From Kribbella amoyensis (GTDB lineage: Bacteria; Actinomycetota; Actinomycetes; Propionibacteriales; Kribbellaceae): a stretch of DNA of 64,000 bases. Positions 56,782 to 64,000 of this stretch are shown here, piece after piece. The position numbers were made by a program, and so were the translations under genes. Numbering within the stretch: the first letter of the stretch is position 1; each line of letters begins with the position of its first letter. The stretch is from assembly GCF_007828865.1 (NCBI RefSeq), contig NZ_VIVK01000003.1, positions 372,001 through 436,000 of the forward strand. Reading direction: 5' to 3'. The notes under the pieces were generated by a model that searched no databases, had not been told where the DNA came from, and was given only the letters and a program-made list of their open reading frames with translations.

Positions 56782-58860
56782 TCAGCTCGTGGTCAGCGAG
56801 GTGTCGTCGATGACGAAGCTGGTCTGCAGGGAGGAGTCCTCCTGGCCGACGAACTTCACCGTGACCGTCTTGCCCTTGTACTGCGTGACGTTGAACGTCT
56901 TCTGCACGTACGACGTGTTCTTGTTCAGGTTCGAGTACGTCGCCAGCGTGGTGGTGGTGCCGCCGTCGACGATCTGGACCTTCGCGGTGTCGTAGACCGT
57001 CGAGCCGGTGGTCTCCGCGGTGTCGATCCGGATCCAGAACGACAGGCTCGCCGCCGTGGCCGAGGCCGGGATCGCGACCGACTGACCGATGTTCTCGGTG
57101 GTCGACCGGCCGTTGCCCTGCAGCCACAGCTTCCAGGTGCCGGTGCGCGCCGGACGCCCGGTGTTGTTGGTGATCGGGCCGGCGGTGCCGGTCCAGTTCA
57201 CCGCACCGGACTCGAAGCCCGGGTTGAGCAGCAGGTTGTCACCCGTCGGCGGCTCCGGGTCGCCACCGCCGGCACAGGCGGCCGCACCGGCCGGGACCGA
57301 GATGCCCGTGAACGCGGCCTCGATGCCCTTGCACTGGGTGGAGTCGGCGCCGTACAGCTCCTTCGCGGAGTTGATCGCCCCTTCGCGGGCGTCCTTGTAG
57401 GTGCTGCCCGAGGTGAGCTTGGTGCTCAGCGTCCGGTACCAGACCTTGGCGGCGACGTCCCGGCCGACACCGGCGATGGTGGCGCCGTTGCAGGCGGTGC
57501 TGCTGTGGTTCACGCCGCCGATCACCTTGCTGCCGGTGCCTTCGGAGGCCAGGTAGAACCAGTGGTTCAGCGGGCCCGAGGAGTAGTGCGGGTCGGCGCT
57601 GCCGACCGAGCTGCTCCAGCAGTCGTAGCTGCGCCCGTCCTTCGACGGCTTGTCCATGTACCGCAGCGGCGTGCCGTTGCCGTTGATGTTGATCTTCTCG
57701 CCGATCAGGTAGTCACCCGGGTCGGACGAGTTGTTGGCCGAGAACTCGACCGCGGTGCCGAAGATGTCCGAGGTGGACTCGTTCAGGCCGCCCGCGTCGC
57801 CGAAGTAGTTCAGGTTCGCGGTCGCCTCGGTGACACCGTGGCTCATCTCGTGGCCGGCCACGTCGATGGAGGTCAGCGGCCGGGCGTTGCCGGAGCCGTC
57901 GCCGTACGTCATCTGGGTACCGTCCCAGAAGGCGTTCACGTACGCGTTGCCGTAGTGCACCCGGGACCGGGCACCCTGGCCGTTGTTGAAGATGCCGTTC
58001 CGGCTGTGCACGTTCTTGTAGTAGTCCCAGGTCAGCTGGGCGCCGAAGTGCGCGTCGACGCCGGCGGTCTGCCGGCTCGAGGTGGCGCCGTTGCCCCAGG
58101 TGTCGTCCGGGTCGGTGAACGTGGTGCCGTTGCCCGACGTCGCGCCGTTGAGGTCGGTGGTGTAGTTCCCGCCGCGGCTCGGGTCGGTCATCGAGTAGCT
58201 GCCGGAGGTGCCGATGCTGACCGTGCCGGAGTACATCGAGTTGCCGGTGCCGGTCTTGATCTCGTCGTCCTGGGCGAGGACGGCGCCGGACCTGGCGTCG
58301 ACGAACGTGTGCAGCACCGAGGGGGTCTGGTCGGCCTTGGTCCCGCTGGTGACGACCTCGTAGGCCAGCACGGGCTTGCCGGTCGCCGCGAAGACGACCA
58401 GAGCACCCTTGTTGCCGGTGGCCTTGAAGTCGGCCGCTTTGGAGCCCTTGCTCAGCGCCGCCGCCTGGGACAAGGTCGGCTTGGTCGAGCTGACTCCGAC
58501 GGACTTCGCGCCACGGTTGTAGGTGACGCTCGCGACCTTCTCGCCACTGCGCCTGACGATCAGGTCACCACCGACGACCTTGAGGCCGTTGAAGATGCGG
58601 TCGTAGCGGACGTACTCGGTGCCGTCGGCATCCTTGACCACGTCGCGGACCTTGAGTTCCTCGCCGCCGGCCAGGCCGAGCGCCGCGGCCGTCTGCGCGG
58701 TCAGCGCCTGTTCGGCCTGGACGGCGGCGGCCTTGTTGAAGCCCGACGCCGGGAGCGGAGTCGTCGGGTTGGCGGCTCCGGCGGGCGCGGTGGTGAACGC
58801 CCCAGCCAATCCCGCTGCTGCGACTACCGCCACCGCCCCTGCTGATGTCAGTCGTTTCAA
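56782..58860 (-). CDS. Secreted M4 (thermolysin-like) metallopeptidase
   Basis: A 692-residue preproenzyme, TTG start with GAGGAG 8 nt upstream. Signal peptide, a propeptide with FTP/PepSY parts (VRDVVKDADGTEYVRYDRIFNGLKVVGGDLI, read in pieces), then the M4 domain: GHEMSHGVTE is the HExxH zinc site, GGLNESTSDIFG holds the third ligand, and SSGPLNHWFYL the catalytic histidine. The 153-residue C-terminal domain (56785-57243) matches that of the adjacent M28 peptidase. It would give neutral endoprotease activity outside the cell, its products being trimmed by the aminopeptidase. Confidence 0.95.
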   Translation of the reverse strand: MKRLTSAGAVAVVAAAGLAGAFTTAPAGAANPTTPLPASGFNKAAAVQAEQALTAQTAAALGLAGGEELKVRDVVKDADGTEYVRYDRIFNGLKVVGGDLIVRRSGEKVASVTYNRGAKSVGVSSTKPTLSQAAALSKGSKAADFKATGNKGALVVFAATGKPVLAYEVVTSGTKADQTPSVLHTFVDARSGAVLAQDDEIKTGTGNSMYSGTVSIGTSGSYSMTDPSRGGNYTTDLNGATSGNGTTFTDPDDTWGNGATSSRQTAGVDAHFGAQLTWDYYKNVHSRNGIFNNGQGARSRVHYGNAYVNAFWDGTQMTYGDGSGNARPLTSIDVAGHEMSHGVTEATANLNYFGDAGGLNESTSDIFGTAVEFSANNSSDPGDYLIGEKININGNGTPLRYMDKPSKDGRSYDCWSSSVGSADPHYSSGPLNHWFYLASEGTGSKVIGGVNHSSTACNGATIAGVGRDVAAKVWYRTLSTKLTSGSTYKDAREGAINSAKELYGADSTQCKGIEAAFTGISVPAGAAACAGGGDPEPPTGDNLLLNPGFESGAVNWTGTAGPITNNTGRPARTGTWKLWLQGNGRSTTENIGQSVAIPASATAASLSFWIRIDTAETTGSTVYDTAKVQIVDGGTTTTLATYSNLNKNTSYVQKTFNVTQYKGKTVTVKFVGQEDSSLQTSFVIDDTSLTTS

Positions 58861-58958
58861 GACAACATCTCCTCACTGGGTGGTCGCTGTTTGGGCGCAG
58901 CGACCGATGTTGATGGGGACGCCGGATGCTCTGGCGCAGCAGTGCCACCGCACTCTTG

Positions 58959-58973
58959 TGACACTGCGTGTCA
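58959..58973. promoter_or_regulatory. Operator-like palindrome upstream of the M4 gene
   Basis: TGACAC-TGC-GTGTCA is a perfect inverted repeat about 100 nt before the protease start. The rest of the gap (58861-59084) shows nothing else I can identify. Confidence 0.4.
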
Positions 58974-59084
58974 GGACATGCGAGTTCTGTTACATCCGAC
59001 TGAGGGAGGACTCTGTCCCCCGGATGCCCGGGAGTCAAGGGATCCGGGCGAAACGACAGGGAAAACCCGCACTGGCGCGCGTTG

Positions 59085-61076
59085 TCAGCGCGTCGGCGTC
59101 AACTCGCGCCGAAGGTCTTCCGGCAACACGATCGGCAGCCGGCAGGTGAACTTCTGACAGACGTAGGCGGCCGGCTGCCCGCCGACCAGGTCCCGGCCGG
59201 CCATCAGCGGTACGTCGAGCCCGGGCGCGCCGCGGACGATCGCGGTCCCCCACGGCGCCTCGGTCAGCGCCGTCCGGACCAAGGCGCCGGCGCCTTCAGG
59301 ATCGGGGGCAACGATCGCGATCTCCAACGGGCCGGCCTGCAGCGCCTCGGCGACCGCGAGCGCCCGGCCCGCGAACCGCGGTGCCCGGTCAGCCAGCGCC
59401 CCGGACGCCGACAAGGCGAGCCGCGCCGCCTCCTCGTACCGGGCCGACCCGGTCACCGAGGCGAGCGTCGTGAAGGCCTCGGCGGCCAGCGACACCCCGG
59501 ACGGGCTCGCGTTGTCCGTCGGGTCCTGCGGCCGCCACACCAGCGACTCGGCGTCCGCCGCCGTGTCGAAGAAGGTGCCGTCAGCAACGAACTGCCCGAG
59601 GACCCGGTCCAGCAAGGACTCCGCGAGCGTCAGCCAGCTCGCGTCCCCGGTGACGGCCAGCAACGTCAGACAGGCCTGCGCGTACGCGGCGTAGTCCTCC
59701 AGGACGCCGTGGGCCGTCCCCACCTGGCCGTCCCGCGAGGTCCGGCGCAACCGCCCGTCGGCGTCCAGGTGGACGTCGCGAACCAACCCGGCGGCGGTCA
59801 CCGCCGCCCCGACGTACTCGGGCCGGTCCAGCACGACCCCGGCCCGTGCGAGCGCGGTGATGGCCAGCCCGTTCCACGCGGCAACCACCTTGTCGTCACG
59901 GCCGGGGTACGTACGGCGCGCGCGGGCGTCCCGCAGTACCGTCCGGACGCGGGCCCATCGCTCGGGGTCGTCCGGGTCCTGGCGGAGCTGGAGGACAGAG
60001 GTGCCGTGTTCGAAGGTGCCGGTGACGTCGCAGAGCCCGATCGTCCAGTCCGCGTCCTCGCCGAGGAGCTCGCGCAACTCGTCCGGGGACCAGACGTAGT
60101 ACCGGCCTTCCTCGCCCTCGGTGTCGGCGTCCAGCGCGGAGGCGAACCCGCCTTCCGCGGTCCGCAGCTCGGCGAGCAGGAAATCGGCCGTCTCGGTGGC
60201 GATCCGCTCGGCCAACGGCGACCGCGTCACGGCCCACAGCTGGGTGTACACGTCGAGCAGCAACGCGTTGTCGTACAGCATCTTCTCGAAGTGCGGCACG
60301 ATCCACTGCCGGTCCACGCTGTACCGCGCGAAGCCGCCCGCCAGCTGGTCGTACATCCCGCCCCGGGCCATCCGCTCACACGTCTCGACCGCCATCCGGA
60401 GCGCGTCGGCGGACCCGGTCCGGCGGTGATGACGCAGCAGGAAGTCGAGCACCATCGACGGCGGGAACTTCGGCGCCTGCCCGAACCCGGCGTCGGCCTG
60501 GTCGAAGTCCACCCCGAGCAGCGAAACCGCCTTGTCCAGCGCGGCTTCGTCGATCGCGGCACCGGCCATCGCCTTGCGCGCGCCGAGCTGCTTCACCACC
60601 GATTCGCCGATCCCGTCGATCTGCTCGCGCTTGCTCCGCCACGCGTCCGTAAGCGACTCCAGCACCTGCCGGAACGTCGCCATCCCGAGCCGCGGCTGCG
60701 CCGGGAAATACGTCCCGCAGAAGAACGGCTCCCCGGCCGGCGTCAGGAACACCGACATCGGCCAGCCGCCCTGCCCGGTCATCGCGACCGTGGCCTCCAT
60801 GTAGATCGCGTCCACGTCGGGCCGCTCCTCGCGGTCCACCTTGACGCTGACGAAGTGCTCGTTCAGGTACGCCGCGGTCTCGGCGTCCTCGAACGACTCG
60901 TGCGCCATCACGTGACACCAGTGACACGCCGAGTACCCGATCGACAGGAACACCGGCACATCCCGCTCCCGCGCCTCCGCGAAAGCCCGCTCCCCCCACT
61001 GCTTCCACGCCACCGGATTCTCAGCATGCTGCCGCAAATACGGCGAGGTCGACGTGCCCAGCTCGTTGGCGGCCAT
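59085..61076 (-). CDS. Thioredoxin-domain protein YyaL (DUF255)
   Basis: A 663-residue protein. N-terminal thioredoxin-like domain with YLRQHAENPVAWKQWGE, SIGYSACHWCHVMAHESF (CxxC = CHWC), and VDREERPDVDAIYME; then an (alpha/alpha)6 barrel of the N-acylglucosamine-epimerase type with APKFPPSMVLDFLLRH, GGMYDQLAGGFARYSVD and HFEKMLYDNALLL. This is the conserved YyaL/spermatogenesis-associated protein 20 family; the function is unresolved. Start 61076, with TACGGT 7 nt before it on that strand (leaderless). Confidence 0.93.
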   Translation of the reverse strand: MAANELGTSTSPYLRQHAENPVAWKQWGERAFAEARERDVPVFLSIGYSACHWCHVMAHESFEDAETAAYLNEHFVSVKVDREERPDVDAIYMEATVAMTGQGGWPMSVFLTPAGEPFFCGTYFPAQPRLGMATFRQVLESLTDAWRSKREQIDGIGESVVKQLGARKAMAGAAIDEAALDKAVSLLGVDFDQADAGFGQAPKFPPSMVLDFLLRHHRRTGSADALRMAVETCERMARGGMYDQLAGGFARYSVDRQWIVPHFEKMLYDNALLLDVYTQLWAVTRSPLAERIATETADFLLAELRTAEGGFASALDADTEGEEGRYYVWSPDELRELLGEDADWTIGLCDVTGTFEHGTSVLQLRQDPDDPERWARVRTVLRDARARRTYPGRDDKVVAAWNGLAITALARAGVVLDRPEYVGAAVTAAGLVRDVHLDADGRLRRTSRDGQVGTAHGVLEDYAAYAQACLTLLAVTGDASWLTLAESLLDRVLGQFVADGTFFDTAADAESLVWRPQDPTDNASPSGVSLAAEAFTTLASVTGSARYEEAARLALSASGALADRAPRFAGRALAVAEALQAGPLEIAIVAPDPEGAGALVRTALTEAPWGTAIVRGAPGLDVPLMAGRDLVGGQPAAYVCQKFTCRLPIVLPEDLRRELTPTR

Positions 61077-61099
61077 GTCCCCCACCGTAACGGGCCGGA

Positions 61100-62128
61100 T
61101 CAGGTGGTCTGGGCGAGGGCGGTGGAGAGGCCGAGGGCCAGGGCCATCACGACGAGTTCGACGCCGACGAGCTTCCAGAAGCGGGGGCCGGGCTCGATCA
61201 GGCTGGTGACGATCTGGCGGCGGTGGATCGCGCCGCCGATGATCAGCAGGAGGAAGAGGGCGGTCTTCGCGATCAGCAGGCCGCCGTACGCGTCGGCGGT
61301 GACGGTGTCGAGGACCTGGTCGTACCCGCCGCCCTTCGCGGCCAGCCGGCCGGCCGCGCTGAGCAGACCGCTGAGCAGGACCAGGATCGACGACAGCAGG
61401 GCGATCTGGCTGAAGCGCTCGAGCACGAACGGCAGGCCGTTGCGGCTGGCGCGTCCGTACCGGACCAGGGCGGCCAGTCCGCCGACCCAGCAGGTCGCCG
61501 CGATCACGTGGACGACCAGCGCGATCCCGGCCGTGACGACGTACTGCTCGTTGTTCGGGTACGCGGTGACGGCTGCCGGGATCAGGGCGGCGATCGCGAC
61601 CAGTACACCGAGCCACGCGGCCGCCGCGGTCTGGACGCGACGGATGCCGATCGCGAGCGCGACCACGAGGATCCCCGTGATCAGCTGCGCCTTGACCTCG
61701 GGGACACCGAGCGCGTTGTCCACCCTGTACCGCAGCAGCAGGACCGCCGTGTCGAGGAGGACCGCCGATGTCACCACGGCGCCGGCGAACGACGCGACGG
61801 CCCAGATGATCGCGGCGTTGCTGGCGTCGCGGACCGCACGGCGTCCTTGGTTACCGAGCGGGCCGCCGTCGGTCCGCAGCAGGACGACCGCGGCGAGCAA
61901 CGCACCGGCGCATCCCACGGTCGCCAACGTCGAGACCAGCCGCAGGAACGGCAGCAGCCAGGACACGAACTGACTCGGACCGCCGATCCCCAGGACGTTC
62001 TCCTGTGGTTCGCTGCCGGCCGCGAAAATGCCGGCGACCATGGCGATCGTGGCGACCAGCAGAGCGATCAGACCACCCGCGAGCAGACGTCCGGGCATCC
62101 GGTGCCGGGCGGCGCGGGTGGCCCTCAC
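61100..62128 (-). CDS. CopD-family copper resistance membrane protein
   Basis: A 342-residue protein with eight or nine membrane helices. IALVVHVIAATCWVGGLAALV carries the conserved His and W-x-G-G of CopD, and the end has TALFLLLIIGGAIHRRQI. Homologues move copper across the membrane together with a CopC protein. No copC gene is in the window and there is no fused YcnJ-type CopC domain. GTG start; a palindrome covers its likely -10. Confidence 0.87.
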   Translation of the reverse strand: MRATRAARHRMPGRLLAGGLIALLVATIAMVAGIFAAGSEPQENVLGIGGPSQFVSWLLPFLRLVSTLATVGCAGALLAAVVLLRTDGGPLGNQGRRAVRDASNAAIIWAVASFAGAVVTSAVLLDTAVLLLRYRVDNALGVPEVKAQLITGILVVALAIGIRRVQTAAAAWLGVLVAIAALIPAAVTAYPNNEQYVVTAGIALVVHVIAATCWVGGLAALVRYGRASRNGLPFVLERFSQIALLSSILVLLSGLLSAAGRLAAKGGGYDQVLDTVTADAYGGLLIAKTALFLLLIIGGAIHRRQIVTSLIEPGPRFWKLVGVELVVMALALGLSTALAQTT

Positions 62129-62162
62129 AGAGCGGTCCCGCCCTCGGCTCGGTTCAACACGC

Positions 62163-62180
62163 GCTCACTATAGGGTGAGC
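62163..62180. promoter_or_regulatory. Palindrome over the copD promoter
   Basis: GCTCAC-TATAGG-GTGAGC, with a TATAGT -10-like box on the minus strand inside it (62167-62172), lies about 40 nt before the CopD start. It is a candidate operator. Confidence 0.45.
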
Positions 62181-62235
62181 TGCGTCACCGTCGCCGCCTG
62201 CGACACCATCTCGTGACCAGGCGGCGGTTGCGGCC

Positions 62236-62583
62236 TCAGCGCTGGGTATGAGCCGGGTCGTCGGCCGGCTTCTCGGCAGCCGTCTCTTCGGCGGCCGCGT
62301 CAGGCTTCGCCGTCGGCTCGGCAGCGCCAGCCTGGTCCGCTGAGCTGTCCGCCGTCGGCCGGTCGCCAGACGGTGCTCGGTCGTCCGCAGTGTCGTCCGC
62401 GGGCGCGGGCCGCCCACCGGTGGGATCGAAGTCGATCCGCTTCAACTGCTTGCCCATGTTGCGCCACAGCAGCGCGGTGGCGGCAGCGAGCGCCAGCACG
62501 ATCAGCAGCGCCACCCACCCGGGCCGCACCGTGTTCGGGTCGATCTCCCCCATCGGGAGCACGGTCGTCGGAGGAAGGGTCAT
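62236..62583 (-). CDS. Small membrane protein with acidic Ala-rich tail
   Basis: A 115-residue protein from the ATG 62583 (62592 adds three residues). One membrane helix (WVALLIVLALAAATALLW), then MGKQLKRIDFDPTGG and a disordered tail of Ala, Asp, Glu and Pro. Small proteins with this RIDFD motif stand beside mca in related actinomycetes as I recall. The function is unknown. Confidence 0.7.
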   Translation of the reverse strand: MTLPPTTVLPMGEIDPNTVRPGWVALLIVLALAAATALLWRNMGKQLKRIDFDPTGGRPAPADDTADDRAPSGDRPTADSSADQAGAAEPTAKPDAAAEETAAEKPADDPAHTQR

Positions 62584-62623
62584 CGCGATCACCCGGCCAG
62601 TGTCTCACCGTCCGCGCCCGCCG

Positions 62624-63487
62624 TCAGCGCAGCCCCGCGAACAGGTCGTCCTCGGGCACCGCTGTCTCGACCACACTCCGGGCCAGTTCGTAGTCCTCCG
62701 TCGGCCAGGCCTGCTGGTGGACGTCCAGCGGAACGGCGAACCACGCCCCGTCCGGATCGATCTGGGTCGCGTGCGCCAGCAGCGCCCGGTCCCGGACGCC
62801 GAAGTACTCCGCGCACTCCACCCGGGTGGTGATCCGGCGCTCGTTCTCCGGGTCCGGCTTCCAGTCCTTCAGCCGGTCCGCGTACGGCGACTCCAGGCCG
62901 CGGGCGACCATCGCGTCGTGCAGCGCCTTCATCCGCTCCCGGTGGAAGGTGTGGTGGTAGTACAGCTTCAGCGGCTGCCACGGCTCGCCCAGCTCGGGGT
63001 ACGCGTCGGCGTCACCGGCCGCCTCGAACGCGGCCACGGTGATCTGGTGGCACATCACGTGGTCGGGATGCGGGTAGCCGCCGTTCTCGTCGTACGTGGT
63101 GACGACCTGCGGGCGGAACTCGCGGATCAGCTTGACCAGCGGGGCGGCGGCGGCCTCGACCTTGAGCGAGGCGAAGCAGCCGTCCGGCAACGGCGGCAGC
63201 GGATCGCCCTCGGGGAAGCCGGAATCGATCCAGCCGAGCCACTCCTGCCGGATCCCGAGGATCTCGCGCGCGGCGTCCATCTCCCGGCGGCGGATCTCGG
63301 TGATGTTCGCCAGCACGTCGGGGCGGTCCATCTTCGGATTCAGGATCGAGCCGCGCTCACCACCGGTACACGTGGCGACCATCACGTCGACGCCTTCGGC
63401 CACGTACCGGGCGGTCGAGGCGGCGCCCTTGCTGGACTCGTCGTCGGGGTGAGCATGGACATGCAGCAGGCGAAGATCTTCGGTCAC
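62624..63487 (-). CDS. mca: Mycothiol S-conjugate amidase
   Basis: A 287-residue LmbE-type Zn amidase from the GTG 63487. HVHAHPDDESSKG supplies the first zinc ligands (AHPDD), TCTGGERGS follows, and GGYPHPDHVMCHQ has the third histidine. Length and the end (AVPEDDLFAGLR) match Mca rather than the related MshB. Mca cuts mycothiol conjugates of drugs and electrophiles into mercapturic acids, which are exported. Its divergent DUF4307 neighbour is the conserved one. Confidence 0.94.
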   Translation of the reverse strand: MTEDLRLLHVHAHPDDESSKGAASTARYVAEGVDVMVATCTGGERGSILNPKMDRPDVLANITEIRRREMDAAREILGIRQEWLGWIDSGFPEGDPLPPLPDGCFASLKVEAAAAPLVKLIREFRPQVVTTYDENGGYPHPDHVMCHQITVAAFEAAGDADAYPELGEPWQPLKLYYHHTFHRERMKALHDAMVARGLESPYADRLKDWKPDPENERRITTRVECAEYFGVRDRALLAHATQIDPDGAWFAVPLDVHQQAWPTEDYELARSVVETAVPEDDLFAGLR

Positions 63488-63522
63488 AAGACACAATGGT
63501 CCTCCAAGCCCGAGGAGAACCG

Positions 63523-63939
63523 TTGACCGACCCATCCGGAACCGACCTGGACGCCCGCTACGGACGGCGCCCGCGCGGCCGCCGACCCCTGCTGTACGTG
63601 CTCGCCGGCGTGCTCGTCGTGGTCGCGCTGGGGTGGCTGGTCCGGGTCGCGGTGATCCAGGCCACGCCACCGGTCTCGTCCCGGCTGCTGGCGTTCGCGA
63701 TCCCCTCGGACACCAGCGCGACGGCCACCATCCAGGTCGAGCGCCGCCGGTCGGTGGAGGCGTCCTGCCGGCTCCAGGCCAAGGCCGCCGACTTCGCCAT
63801 CGTGGGTGAACTCACAGTCACCGTCCCGGCCGACTCCCCGCGGCGCCAGACCGTCCCGGCCACCCTCACCACCCAGCGCGCGGCGACCTCGGTGGTGCTG
63901 ATCGGCTGCACCACGCCGGACAGCAAACGCCCGCACTGA
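63523..63939 (+). CDS. DUF4307 membrane protein
   Basis: A 138-residue protein; the TTG at 63523, with GAGGAG 6 nt upstream, is the best start. YGRRPRGRRPLLYVLAGVLVVVALGWLV is the basic N-terminus and single membrane helix (read in pieces), and the outside domain has SRLLAFAIPSDTSATATIQVERR and CRLQAKAADFAIVGE, the DUF4307 pattern. It is nearly always divergent from mca; greA is the usual next gene but lies outside the window. Confidence 0.88.
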   Translation: MTDPSGTDLDARYGRRPRGRRPLLYVLAGVLVVVALGWLVRVAVIQATPPVSSRLLAFAIPSDTSATATIQVERRRSVEASCRLQAKAADFAIVGELTVTVPADSPRRQTVPATLTTQRAATSVVLIGCTTPDSKRPH

Positions 63940-63974
63940 CCGGCGGAAAAGTCGGCGGAAAAGCGCGCCCGGTA

Positions 63975-63989
63975 CCCCGGACGCCGGGG
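63975..63989. terminator. Hairpin after the DUF4307 gene
   Basis: CCCCGG-ACG-CCGGGG is a perfect 6-bp stem 36 nt past the stop. Before it lies a 10-bp direct repeat, GGCGGAAAAG, at 63942-63951 and 63954-63963. Confidence 0.5.
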
Positions 63990-64000
63990 AACGAAACGTG

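Noticed and set aside
55777..58845. A plus-strand open frame of over 1000 codons opposite the two protease genes.
   Set aside because: Its translation is low-complexity, Val/Arg/Gly-rich without domains, and the minus strand carries two clear metalloproteases. It is the usual long antisense shadow of GC-rich genes; the same holds for the long frames opposite yyaL, fumC, glpX and ychF.

Overview
The window is very GC-rich, densely coded chromosomal DNA from an actinobacterium. A mycothiol S-conjugate amidase (mca) with its usual DUF4307 neighbour, many GTG/TTG starts, many apparently leaderless mRNAs (a TANNNT-like box 6-7 nt before the start codon), numerous ECF/TetR/MarR/ArsR-type regulators and several secreted hydrolases fit a soil actinomycete. 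Kribbella or a close relative (Propionibacteriales) is my best guess, from general resemblance only. I see no rRNA, tRNA, CRISPR, transposase or phage genes.

Layout. 1-11.1 kb: metabolic and redox genes, namely a carboxylesterase tail, a pterin carbinolamine dehydratase, a secreted repeat protein, an acyltransferase, an SDR under a MerR-type promoter, a deacetylase-like lipoprotein, DedA, a P450, an ArsR-SRPBCC pair, a 59-aa DUF5302-like gene, a methyltransferase, a cyclase and DUF389. 11.2-15.85 kb: an accessory island. It carries a coupled three-gene operon (a 217-aa unknown, a DUF6357-like and a DUF5984-like protein), the tail of a broken VOC/glyoxalase gene, and a hipB-hipA toxin-antitoxin operon with its operators. 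15.9-23.1 kb: ychF, DUF817, a NodB deacetylase, rmuC, an APH-type kinase and a secreted GH64 beta-1,3-glucanase behind a LacI-type operator. 23.2-33.3 kb: small regulator/effector modules (ArsR-SRPBCC, HxlR-oxidoreductase, an ECF sigma with a membrane partner, TetR-reductase, TetR-flavodoxin-SMR) mixed with ispH, xseA and xseB.

33.4-46.9 kb: central metabolism, with an operon of glpX, a PfkB sugar kinase and two tandem PH-like membrane paralogues, a class I fumarase, an ArsR-like/MFS pair, and a coupled class II fumarase-DUF402-P-loop kinase operon. 46.9-53.0 kb: an 87-nt near-perfect palindrome flanked by C-rich and G-rich tracts, a secreted SLT-like protein, a PIN-PhoH ATPase with a long structured leader, a CxxC membrane protein, a short-chain Z-prenyltransferase, a HlyIII protein behind a perfect 20-bp operator, and MarR. 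53.0-64.0 kb: a phosphotransferase, an F420-type reductase, a lipoprotein, two secreted metalloproteases (M28 and M4) with nearly identical 153-aa C-terminal domains, a YyaL/DUF255 thioredoxin protein, CopD, and mca-DUF4307.

The commonest design is a small regulator next to, or overlapping, its target gene, with a palindromic operator in the gap. The least explained parts are the 11.2-14 kb operon and its tandem inverted repeats, the palindrome at 47.0 kb, and the structured leader in front of the PhoH gene.
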